45,781 bases of DNA from Flavobacteriales bacterium UBA1694 (GTDB lineage Bacteria > Bacteroidota > Bacteroidia > Flavobacteriales > Weeksellaceae): contig DCJS01000017.1 of the NCBI GenBank assembly GCA_002319955.1, positions 837-46,617 on the forward strand, given 5' to 3'. A model generated the notes under the pieces. That model searched no databases, was not told the DNA's origin, and saw only the letters and a program-made list of their open reading frames with translations. The position numbers and the translations under genes were made by a program. Each line of letters begins with the position of its first letter. The stretch's first letter is position 1. Shown here one piece after another: positions 24,437 through 31,501 of the stretch.

Positions 24437-24751
24437 ATGTTTATAGAAGCAACAGAAGATAATTTACAAGAAGTATTATCTAATAATCCTAAAGTCTTGG
24501 TACAATTTGGTGCAGCATGGTGCGGGAACTGCCGCCTACTTAAGCCAAAAGTTAAACGCCTTGCCGATGCCCATACAGACGTACAATTCGTCTATGTGGA
24601 CGCCGAAAAATTTCCTGAAAGCCGTAAATTGGCTGAAGTAACTAACTTGCCAACCTTTGCCATTTATAACAATGGAAGTTTTGTGAACCAAGTTGTGACC
24701 TCAAAAGAAGAACATTTAAAAGAAATTACAAATGAAATTGCCAGTTTATAA
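24437..24751 (+). CDS. Thioredoxin family protein with a WCGNC active site
   Basis: A 104-aa thioredoxin-fold protein. The active site is AAWCGNCRLLKPK (Cys about residues 31 and 34), with Asn replacing the Pro of classical WCGPC, which tends to shift the redox potential. The cis-Pro loop LPTFAIYNNG is present. It lies between a 2-Cys peroxiredoxin and a DUF6952 gene and overlaps the latter by 20 nt. The arrangement indicates a dedicated peroxiredoxin reductant. There is no signal peptide, so it acts in the cytoplasm. Confidence 0.92.
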   Translation: MFIEATEDNLQEVLSNNPKVLVQFGAAWCGNCRLLKPKVKRLADAHTDVQFVYVDAEKFPESRKLAEVTNLPTFAIYNNGSFVNQVVTSKEEHLKEITNEIASL

Positions 24752-24980
24752 AAATTTAGCAAAATCAGCCTCAAACGAAGCAATGGAAAAAGCTTTAGAA
24801 GTTCTAGAACTTTACGCGGATTCACCAGCTGTTAAAGCAGATGAGCAAGAAGCTATTGGGGAGATTATCTCTAACATTTGCGGCGCCATGGAGATGAAAT
24901 CCATGGTTGACGGTGGAATGAGTGAGCGTGATGCTGCAAACCACTTTATGAAACGTGTTTTAGGCGCTATTGCAAAATAG
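24732..24980 (+). CDS. DUF6952 family protein
   Basis: An 82-aa protein, mostly helical by composition, from the ATG at 24732 inside the end of the thioredoxin gene. It resembles the flavobacterial DUF6952 family that regularly follows such thioredoxins. Two Met/Ala-rich helices (NEAMEKALEVLELYA and EQEAIGEIISNICGAMEMKSM) and a C-terminal SERDAANHFMKRVLG are visible. One Cys occurs (about residue 55). The function is unknown; the 20-nt overlap implies translational coupling and a role with the thioredoxin/peroxiredoxin pair. A strong terminator lies 20 nt after the stop. Confidence 0.82.
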   Translation: MKLPVYKNLAKSASNEAMEKALEVLELYADSPAVKADEQEAIGEIISNICGAMEMKSMVDGGMSERDAANHFMKRVLGAIAK

Positions 24981-25000
24981 ATTCTTTTAAAAGAATACCA

Positions 25001-25032
25001 AACCCGAAAGTGAAAACTTTCGGGTTTTTTTG
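25001..25032 (+). terminator. Terminator of the peroxiredoxin-thioredoxin operon
   Basis: Stem AACCCGAAAG / CTTTCGGGTT with a TGAAAA loop at 25001-25026, followed by T residues. Confidence 0.9.
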
Positions 25033-25220
25033 TGCTGTCTTATTTGTCTGAAATAAAGTTCGCTTAATTTGCGAGGCTACTCCTATAGGTACGCTGCATT
25101 TACACATGTTCATTTAATTCCAGAACTTGCCTCTATATTCACCAAAGGACCGCTTTAAAGGCGTAGGTGGGAGAGATACCACTAAGATCATACGGCATTA
25201 AGATAATTTGTACCATAAGC

Positions 25221-25265
25221 GGTGGACATTTCACCACGCTTTAAAGATGGTCTGTTTTATCTTTG
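25221..25265 (+). promoter_or_regulatory. Promoter of the universal-stress-protein operon with an inverted repeat
   Basis: A consensus -7 TATCTTTG lies at 25258-25265, 7 nt before the ATG at 25272. An inverted repeat GGTG...CACC (GGTGGACATTTCACC, 25221-25235) is centred 37 nt upstream of the last G of the -7. This is close to the activator position seen elsewhere in the window but not the same half-site, so a regulator site is only a suggestion. No good -33 is visible. The rest of the gap from 24981 holds only the terminator above. Confidence 0.5.
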
Positions 25266-25271
25266 CAGTGT

Positions 25272-26183
25272 ATGGAATCGATCGAACATAATATTAAAAG
25301 AATCTTAATTCCTTTTGATTTTTCAAGAGATAACGTAAGTGTAGTCAATCTTGCGGTGCAAATCGCCCAGCAAAATTCTGCCACATTGTATTTGTTGCAT
25401 GTGGTCGATTCTAATTTATTAGGATCAGGCAGTGCGTTTTCTGGCAAGTTCTTTTTTCACGGCGCAACCATTTTAGACCGCGCTCAAAAAAAGTTAGCAG
25501 AACTTAAGAACCAGATTGAATCACAAACTGCTGTTCCAGTGGTGATTGAATCGCAGGTTGGAAGCTTAAGCTCAGTGGTATTAGATTATGTTCCTAAATG
25601 GGAAATCGACCTTGTATTAATGAGCGTACGAGTTCAAAAACTCACAAATTTTTTCACGACATCAAAAGCTTATTCAGTCGTTGTAAATTCCCAGGTCCCT
25701 GTGATTACGGTCCCAGAATCATGTAAAATCACCCAGCTTAAGAGTGTGTTATATCCGGTTCGTGAAGTGGATGGGGTGATTTCTAAATTAAATTCACTTA
25801 TTCCGGTCCTGAAGAACTATGCCACCGTGCATCTTCTTGGCATGCACTCTGCAGAAAGAAAGTCGGAGTCAAAGGCCGTTCCCAATGCCCTTAAGTTTTT
25901 GAAATTGAGACTACGACGAAAAAACATGGACGTTGGTAGGGTAGAAGCGGTGATCACCGACAGTCCGGCCAAAGAGATTTTAGCTCAGGTCTCAAGGTTT
26001 AGTCCAGACCTTTTGGCAATTAATGTCACCACCGACAGAACATTAAAAAAGATGTTTAAAAGGAACTTTACCGAAAAGATTATTTTCAAATCTGGTGTGC
26101 CAGTCCTTTTCTATAACAAAGACGAGCCTGAAAATGGGGTTCATGCCTACGTTCAAGTTCCCTATCCAATGTATCCAGTATAA
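25272..26183 (+). CDS. Tandem-domain universal stress protein (UspA family)
   Basis: A 303-aa cytoplasmic protein with two Usp domains (about residues 5-145 and 155-285). The first begins IKRILIPFDFSRDNVSVVNLAVQIAQ and ends TTSKAYSVVVNSQVPVITVP. The second is more divergent, with SPDLLAINVTTDRTLKKMF and FKSGVPVLFYN. The ATP-binding GxxG-9x-G(S/T) motif is not well kept in either half, so it is probably of the non-ATP-binding type. The start is the ATG at 25272; a TTG at 25263 overlaps the -7 element. It is the first gene of an apparent operon with a GNAT gene (17-nt gap) and an ornithine racemase-like gene. Confidence 0.85.
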   Translation: MESIEHNIKRILIPFDFSRDNVSVVNLAVQIAQQNSATLYLLHVVDSNLLGSGSAFSGKFFFHGATILDRAQKKLAELKNQIESQTAVPVVIESQVGSLSSVVLDYVPKWEIDLVLMSVRVQKLTNFFTTSKAYSVVVNSQVPVITVPESCKITQLKSVLYPVREVDGVISKLNSLIPVLKNYATVHLLGMHSAERKSESKAVPNALKFLKLRLRRKNMDVGRVEAVITDSPAKEILAQVSRFSPDLLAINVTTDRTLKKMFKRNFTEKIIFKSGVPVLFYNKDEPENGVHAYVQVPYPMYPV

Positions 26184-26199
26184 TAGTAAAAATAGGACA

Positions 26200-26634
26200 A
26201 TGCAAATTATAAAATTTTCAAATGTTGAAATACCTAAGTCTGATCAGGACGAGGCTGTTTCATTTCTTCACAAGCATCTTCAAGAGTTTGGCGACTCCAC
26301 AGAAGATATTTCAAAATCGATCGACTATATTTCCAATTTTGCAATTGGTAAAGGCGGGCATTTAATTCTTGCCAAAGACGGGGTTACGATAGTAGGCGCC
26401 GTAGTGGTTAATCAAACAGGCATGGATGGGTATATTCCCGCCAATATTTTGGTCTATATAGCCACCCATATGGATTACCGTGGGAAGGGCATCGGCCGAA
26501 GTCTTATGGAAGAAACCATTGCACTCTGTAAGGGCGGAATTGCACTTCATTGTGAACCTGAGAATCCCGCTCGAAAATTATATGAAAAATTAGGATTCAC
26601 TTCGAAGTATCTCGAAATGAGACTTAACCCGTAG
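26200..26634 (+). CDS. GNAT family N-acetyltransferase
   Basis: A 144-aa single GNAT domain from the ATG at 26200; the longer in-frame ATG at 26095 lies within the UspA gene. The acetyl-CoA-binding motif A reads YRGKGIGRSLMEETIAL (about residues 92-108), and motif B is NPARKLYEKLGFTSKYLEMR near the C-terminus. The substrate is unknown. Its stop is followed two bases later by the racemase gene, so the two are tightly coupled. This suggests that one may act on the other's product or substrate, for example acetylation of a D-amino acid, but nothing in the sequence proves it. Confidence 0.85.
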   Translation: MQIIKFSNVEIPKSDQDEAVSFLHKHLQEFGDSTEDISKSIDYISNFAIGKGGHLILAKDGVTIVGAVVVNQTGMDGYIPANILVYIATHMDYRGKGIGRSLMEETIALCKGGIALHCEPENPARKLYEKLGFTSKYLEMRLNP

Positions 26635-26636
26635 GT

Positions 26637-27743
26637 ATGTCAATAGTTACACTTAATAAAAAGAAGTTAGATCATAATTTCAAATTCCTTGATACGCTAT
26701 TCGAGACGCATAATATTGAATGGAGTATTGTCACCAAGGTGCTGTGCGGAAATCCCATCTTTTTAAAAGAAGTTTTGGCCCTGCCAATTGAAGAATTTTG
26801 CGATTCCAGAATTTCAAATCTGGAGGCCATTAAGAAGATTGCGCCTGAGGTGCAGACCGTCTATATTAAGCCGGTTCCGGTGACCTTTGCAGATGAGATA
26901 ATAGAGTACGCTGATGTTAGTTTTAATACAGAGGTTGAAACCCTAAACTATTTATCAAAACGCGCCGTCGAGCTCGGCAAGATCCACAAGACAGTAATTA
27001 TGGTTGAAATGGGTGAGCTGCGTGAAGGTGTTGTGCGAGGTCGATTGCTGAATTTTTTCAAAGAAATTATGGACTTGCCAAACATAGAAATTGTTGGTAT
27101 TGGCACCAATCTTACCTGCCTTAATGGGGTTCTTCCAGATTACGAAAAGATGAAAGAGCTTTTCGAGAGCAAATTGGAAATTGAACAGAAATTTGGAATA
27201 AAAATCCCCTACATTTCTGGAGGGGCATCGGTAACGATTCCTTTGATCCTTCGAAATGAACTTCCGCCTTACATTAATCATTTCCGCGTAGGAGAAAGCC
27301 TTTATTTCGGGACGGATGTGTACGACAGCACTGAAATTGAAGCGATGCACCAGGATGTCTTCATGCTGCACGCTGAGATTATTGAAATTAAAAATAAGCC
27401 CAACGTTCCAGAGGGAACCTTGGGGTTAAATTTGACTGGAGAACAGAAGGATTTTAGCGACCAAGATTTTTCGCCAAATACACGTCGCGCCCTACTCGAT
27501 ATTGGCCTTTTGGAAATGAGTATAAGCGATTTAATCCCCACGGATCCAGATCTTAATATTATTGGTGGGAGCTCAGACATGCTCGTAATGGACTTAGATG
27601 AATCTAAGGCTACCTACAAAGTAGGCGATTTTATGACCTTTCGTATTAACTACATGGGTCTATTAAGCCTTATGAATTCAGATTATGTAACCAAGATGCT
27701 CGAAGAAGATTTTAAAAATTTGACTCCAGTGCATGAGGCCTAA
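26637..27743 (+). CDS. Alanine/ornithine racemase family PLP-dependent enzyme (Orr-like)
   Basis: A 368-aa fold-type III PLP enzyme. The PLP lysine is K34 in SIVTKVLCGNP, the form typical of the ornithine racemase branch rather than the AKANAYG of alanine racemase. YISGGASVTIPLI (about residues 195-207) binds the PLP phosphate. The C-terminal part, with the LIPTDPDLNIIGGSSDMLVMDL and KVGDFMTFRINYMGLLSLMNS segments, matches the Clostridium Orr type closely. Orr interconverts L- and D-ornithine; related members act on other amino acids. The gene starts 2 nt after the GNAT stop. It sits some 10 kb from a full arginine operon, so an ornithine link is attractive but is only inferred. Confidence 0.85.
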   Translation: MSIVTLNKKKLDHNFKFLDTLFETHNIEWSIVTKVLCGNPIFLKEVLALPIEEFCDSRISNLEAIKKIAPEVQTVYIKPVPVTFADEIIEYADVSFNTEVETLNYLSKRAVELGKIHKTVIMVEMGELREGVVRGRLLNFFKEIMDLPNIEIVGIGTNLTCLNGVLPDYEKMKELFESKLEIEQKFGIKIPYISGGASVTIPLILRNELPPYINHFRVGESLYFGTDVYDSTEIEAMHQDVFMLHAEIIEIKNKPNVPEGTLGLNLTGEQKDFSDQDFSPNTRRALLDIGLLEMSISDLIPTDPDLNIIGGSSDMLVMDLDESKATYKVGDFMTFRINYMGLLSLMNSDYVTKMLEEDFKNLTPVHEA

Positions 27744-27786
27744 TTAAAGCTGAGTCGTATCGTTAATACGCCAAAGGATGGAAATT

Positions 27787-27811
27787 GCCAAGATAGTGCT
27801 TGGTATTTTTT
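27787..27811 (+). terminator. Terminator of the UspA-GNAT-racemase operon
   Basis: A short stem TGCCAAG / CTTGGTA with an ATAGTG-type loop (27787-27806) is followed by a T tract. The -7-like TATCTTTA of the araC-type gene overlaps its tail. Confidence 0.6.
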
Positions 27812-27839
27812 ATCTTTACAATGAAATTCGAATCACTCT

Positions 27840-28724
27840 ATGAGTAAAGACAAGGCTCCCAAGAATTATACGATTAATACTATTCGCGAATCCACACGGG
27901 ATTTCGATGGGTTCACTATTTATGAGTTTGAGACCTTTCTCAAAGATGCCGAGCATTTGTCAAAATCGCATCGACATAATTTTTATACGTTCATATTTCC
28001 CCTTAAAGGGCAAGGCACGCACGTGATCGATTTTGAAGAGTATGAGCTTGATGTTGGACGGCTGTTTTTCATCAATTACGACCAAATTCATTCCTGGAAT
28101 ATTAAAGGCGAATTGAAAGGCTATGTGATTTTGTTTTCCAGAACGTTTTACAATTTAATCTTTACAGGCAACGAATTTATAAAAAGCGACTCCGCTTTGG
28201 ATAACCTTCCGAGTTACATTGACATTGCTCCAGAAGAAATGGGCTCTTGGACGGTTCTATTTGAAAGCATCTATTATGAATTTCTAAAGGGCGAGGAGTT
28301 TTCGAATGAGATCATTTGTTTGTTTCTTAAAGCCTGCGTTCTCAAAATTCAACAAAGTCCAGAACAGTCAAACTATCGAAACATTAAGACGGACCATAAA
28401 AATGCTTTAGTTCAGGAGTTTAAACTGCTTCTTTCACAGCATTATAAGGAAATGAAACTGACGAAAGATTACTCTAAAATGCTCTCCATTACACCCAATT
28501 ACCTTAATGCCGTGGTGAAGGAGGTTCTTGGGAAAGCAGCCGGTACGCTAATAAAAAACCGGGTCGTTTTAGAAGCTAAGAGGCTTTTAGCTCATTCTGA
28601 TTTATCTGTTCGACAAGTGTCCTTAGAACTTGGTTTTAGTGATAATTCGCATTTCGGAAAATACTTCCGAAATGAAGTCGGGATGACCCCAGTTGATTTT
28701 AGATTGCTATCGAAATCAAATTGA
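27840..28724 (+). CDS. AraC family transcriptional regulator
   Basis: A 294-aa regulator. The N-terminal cupin-like sensor is visible in KSHRHNFYTFIFPLKGQGTHVIDFEEYELDVG (about residues 40-72). The C-terminal double helix-turn-helix covers about residues 190-290, with MLSITPNYLNAVVKEVLGK in the first HTH and DLSVRQVSLELGFSDNSHFGKYFRNEVGMTP in the second, the AraC signature. It follows the racemase operon after about 100 bp and a terminator, in the same direction. It could control that operon or something elsewhere. The ligand is unknown. Confidence 0.92.
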   Translation: MSKDKAPKNYTINTIRESTRDFDGFTIYEFETFLKDAEHLSKSHRHNFYTFIFPLKGQGTHVIDFEEYELDVGRLFFINYDQIHSWNIKGELKGYVILFSRTFYNLIFTGNEFIKSDSALDNLPSYIDIAPEEMGSWTVLFESIYYEFLKGEEFSNEIICLFLKACVLKIQQSPEQSNYRNIKTDHKNALVQEFKLLLSQHYKEMKLTKDYSKMLSITPNYLNAVVKEVLGKAAGTLIKNRVVLEAKRLLAHSDLSVRQVSLELGFSDNSHFGKYFRNEVGMTPVDFRLLSKSN

Positions 28725-28799
28725 GATGGAGTAGGATGACTCTAACAAATAAGTTATAAGGCTCTGAGATTTTGTGCGATACAAAAATTTAGGAGTTTG

Positions 28800-28871
28800 T
28801 GACCTCACCAAGAATCGAACTTGGATCTAAAATTTAGGAAATTTCTATTCTATCCGTTGAACTATGAGGCC
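28800..28871 (-). tRNA. tRNA-Arg (anticodon CCT)
   Basis: On the minus strand a 72-nt cloverleaf starts GGCCTCA (28871-28865) and closes with TGAGGTC. It has a D arm GTTC-AACGGATA-GAAT, an anticodon stem GAAAT/ATTTT with loop TTCCTAA (anticodon CCT, reads AGG), and a T arm with GTTCGATTC. CCA is not encoded. The A/T-rich anticodon stem with one G-T pair is weak but complete. Confidence 0.92.
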
Positions 28872-28897
28872 GAGAGTCTTGCAAAAATACAAATACA

Positions 28898-28926
28898 AAT
28901 CCCCAATGCAAGTGCAATTGGGGATT
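28898..28926 (-). terminator. Terminator of the M28 peptidase gene
   Basis: An inverted repeat AATCCCCAAT ... ATTGGGGATT with a short palindromic TGCA loop region (28898-28926). On the minus strand a T-containing tail follows. It lies between the peptidase stop and tRNA-Arg. Confidence 0.75.
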
Positions 28927-28946
28927 TTGATTTTGTATTATTAAGT

Positions 28947-29966
28947 CTATCTGGTGTTCTTTCCGTCAACGATAATTCTCGCATCGCGGTTTGCAAGTTC
29001 CCATGCTGTAGCAAATACTAACTGGGTTCTTTTTTGAAGAAGTTCGTAATCAATTTTTTCTGGATCGTCCGTTGTTTTGTGGTAATCTTCATGGATTCCA
29101 TCAAAGTAGAACGCTACAGGGATATTATTCTTCGCAAAATTGTAATGGTCTGAACGGTAGTACAATCTCATTGTGTCTTTTGGATCGTCGTATTTGTAGT
29201 TCAGTTCAAGGTTGGTGGTTTTCTTATTTGCTGCTTCACTAATGGTCTTTAGCTCTGAGGACAGCATTTCTGAACCGATCACATAAACATAGTCTTTCCC
29301 TTCGTTCTCGGGATCACTACGCCCAATCATATCGATGTTTAAGTTCACGACCGTTGAGGCTAGTGGAAATACTGGATTCTCTGTGTAGAAGCGCGACCCT
29401 TGAAGTCCAATCTCTTCTGCAGTTACGTGCAGAAATAGGATGGATCTCTTTGGACCTTTGCCGTCTTTTTTTGCTTTATTAAACGCTTCGGCAAGTTCTA
29501 AAAGTGCAACAGTTCCACTTCCGTCATCGTCAGCGCCGTTGTAAACAACCCCGTCTTTATTCTTTCCGACGTGATCATAATGCGATGAAATGACGATGAG
29601 TTCCTCAGGTTTTTCACTTCCTTCGATATAGGCAAGAATGTTTTCAGAGTCCGGATGCGTGGTTCCTCTTCTATTTCCGAAGTACGCAGAAGGAATCTTC
29701 TGGTAAAAATCAGTCATAACTTTAGGATGTGATACCCCCATTTTCCCATACTCAGCAATCAAGTACTTTCCAGCTTTCTTCATTCCTTCACTTCCAGTGG
29801 CTCTACCTTCCATCTCATCTGAAGCAACAATGTAAAGGTGTTTTTTTAATTCCTGGGCGGTAATGGATTCGTAAGAAGATTTAAAGGCTTTCCCATCGTA
29901 GCCCATGTTGACTGCGCAACTACTGAGGATAAAAGCGGAAAATAACAGAACAATTGGTTTTCTCAT
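28947..29966 (-). CDS. M28 family metallopeptidase, predicted lipoprotein
   Basis: A 339-aa zinc aminopeptidase-like protein from the ATG whose first base is 29966. This start gives a lipoprotein signal MRKPIVLLFSAFILSSCAVN (Cys about 17); a longer start at 30017 would bury it. Zinc ligands are visible: His-Asp in VISSHYDHVGKN, Asp in NGADDDGSGTVALLELAEA, the Glu pair in HVTAEEIGLQGSRF, Asp in NLNIDMIGRSDP and a C-terminal His in DGIHEDYHKTTDD. The set is complete for an active M28 enzyme with a dinuclear zinc site. It is probably anchored to a membrane facing the periplasm, trimming peptides for nutrition. It is a single gene with a terminator. Confidence 0.92.
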   Translation of the reverse strand: MRKPIVLLFSAFILSSCAVNMGYDGKAFKSSYESITAQELKKHLYIVASDEMEGRATGSEGMKKAGKYLIAEYGKMGVSHPKVMTDFYQKIPSAYFGNRRGTTHPDSENILAYIEGSEKPEELIVISSHYDHVGKNKDGVVYNGADDDGSGTVALLELAEAFNKAKKDGKGPKRSILFLHVTAEEIGLQGSRFYTENPVFPLASTVVNLNIDMIGRSDPENEGKDYVYVIGSEMLSSELKTISEAANKKTTNLELNYKYDDPKDTMRLYYRSDHYNFAKNNIPVAFYFDGIHEDYHKTTDDPEKIDYELLQKRTQLVFATAWELANRDARIIVDGKNTR

Positions 29967-30279
29967 AAATATCAAATTTTTTTTAAAGATAAATAATTTA
30001 AATGATTTTTTGGCCATTAACCCTGCGTTGCCCCCATTTTCAGGCGCAATACGAGATTTTAAGACTATGTCGCTTGGTTTTTTCTTTTTTTAGCAGGGCG
30101 CTTTGTATGGTGTTATTTGGGGTTATAACGGTGCCAACTTGACCACTTGTTTTCTCTATACTTTGTTTTAGATATGCTTGTGATTTCACTACCTTTGGCA
30201 GCATATATTGGCGCACTGCCTTTCGAAAAATGGAGTCTAAATGCTCTAGAATAGTTTATTATTAAGTGGACACGATTGC

Positions 30280-31176
30280 ATGAGCGCACAACTGAACTTA
30301 TCCCCTAAGCACCTTCTTTTTGCCCTGATGGTGGTGGTGGTATGGGGCCTGAATTTTATCGCTATTTATGTTGGCTTGCAAGAGCTTCCTCCTTTTCTAT
30401 TTTGCACCATCCGCTTTGCTTTATCGGCTTTGCCACTCGTTTTTTTCCTTCCAAAACCCAAAGCACCTCTTTTGACCATTCTAGGATTTGGTCTCTTTAA
30501 TTTTGCGCTTCAATTTGGTCTTATGTTTAGTGGAATTGCTTTGGGAATGTCGCCTGGTTTAGCTTCGTTAGTGGTACAAGTCCAAGTTTTCTTTTCTATT
30601 GGTTTAGCGTATGTGCTCTTTAAGGAAAAACCGAGCCTTTGGAAGATCATTGGGTCCCTTATTTCATTTATTGGACTTGGTTTAGTGGCCTCGCACGTGG
30701 GTGGCGATGTGACGCTAATCGGTCTTATTTTAACCGTTCTTGCCGCCCTATCCTGGGCCCTTGGAAATATTTTCACAAAGAAAATTAATGCGGACTCACC
30801 ACTTGCTTTAGTGGTCTGGGGGAATTTAGTTGCCTTACCCTTTATGGCCATCGCTTCGCTGATAGTCGATGGACCGAGCTTGATTGTAAGTTCACTTCAA
30901 AATATATCTTGGATAACGATCGGGGCAATACTATACGTCGTGTTTTTTGCAACCCACTTGGCCTATGGGCTATGGGCGTTTCTGCTAAGTCGGTATTCTA
31001 CCACCTTAGTGGTTCCTTATACACTTCTAATACCGGTGATCGGGTTTCTTAGTACAGCGTTTTTCCTAGGGGAAGAACTTAGCACATGGAAACTGACGGC
31101 CTCGGCCTTTATTTTGAGCGGCCTTGTATTTAATTTATTCGAGAAACGCATTTTAAAACTCTTTGGTAGGGGCTAG
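30280..31176 (+). CDS. EamA/DMT superfamily transporter
   Basis: A 298-aa inner-membrane protein with ten hydrophobic segments in two EamA repeats of five (about residues 10-140 and 145-285). It begins HLLFALMVVVVWGLNFIAIYVGL, the usual EamA start, and the second repeat begins LIGLILTVLAALSWALGNIFTKK. Relatives include the E. coli EamA exporter of cysteine pathway metabolites and many other amino-acid or metabolite exporters. The gene stands alone, with about 310 bp to the M28 peptidase gene. Substrate cannot be assigned. The C-terminal FEKRILKLFGRG is short and basic, as expected for the cytoplasmic end. Confidence 0.9.
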   Translation: MSAQLNLSPKHLLFALMVVVVWGLNFIAIYVGLQELPPFLFCTIRFALSALPLVFFLPKPKAPLLTILGFGLFNFALQFGLMFSGIALGMSPGLASLVVQVQVFFSIGLAYVLFKEKPSLWKIIGSLISFIGLGLVASHVGGDVTLIGLILTVLAALSWALGNIFTKKINADSPLALVVWGNLVALPFMAIASLIVDGPSLIVSSLQNISWITIGAILYVVFFATHLAYGLWAFLLSRYSTTLVVPYTLLIPVIGFLSTAFFLGEELSTWKLTASAFILSGLVFNLFEKRILKLFGRG

Positions 31177-31204
31177 CGAATTTGGGTCTGCCAAGGGTCT
31201 AAGC

Positions 31205-31238
31205 AAAAAAGAAATCCGTTCGCCAGGAACGGATTTCT
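31205..31238 (-). terminator. Strong minus-strand terminator downstream of uvrA (distal)
   Basis: A perfect 12-bp stem AGAAATCCGTTC / GAACGGATTTCT with a 5-nt loop (31210-31238). On the minus strand it is followed by six T. It could also fold in transcripts from the EamA gene, but without a T tract on that side. Confidence 0.8.
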
Positions 31239-31275
31239 AGATAATGACATCTCATTTTTTTAGTTATACAACAAC

Positions 31276-31303
31276 AAAAAAGAGAAGCCGACGGTGCTTC
31301 TCT
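31276..31303 (-). terminator. Second minus-strand terminator downstream of uvrA (proximal)
   Basis: A perfect 8-bp stem AGAGAAGC / GCTTCTCT with a 7-nt loop (31281-31303), followed on the minus strand by T residues at 31276-31280. With the hairpin at 31205 it makes a tandem terminator. Confidence 0.7.
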
Positions 31304-31501
31304 TAAGTTTTTATCTCAGATTCAACTGCTATTTCGATTCTTTTAAATGGACTTTGCATTTGAGTTTCGTTTCAGTGACATACCAAAAGTACTTAAAAAT
31401 TCTCAGGCCAATATGAATTGAATGTTAAAGTTCACGTCTTATCCACAATTTTTTGTGGATGAACTTGAAAATCAGCAGGTTTTTATATTTTCAACTTTGG
31501 A

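Larger units (their letters stand above)
31177..31501. other. Intergenic region with two minus-facing hairpins
   Basis: This 325-bp stretch between the convergent EamA and uvrA genes has no convincing gene. It holds two hairpins (31205-31238 and 31276-31303), each preceded on the plus strand by an A run. Confidence 0.7.

Noticed and set aside
25080..25200. A small RNA or gene between the thioredoxin operon and the UspA gene
   Set aside because: There are scattered similar words (for example CTTTAAAG) but no ORF, promoter-terminator pair or clear fold to support a gene.
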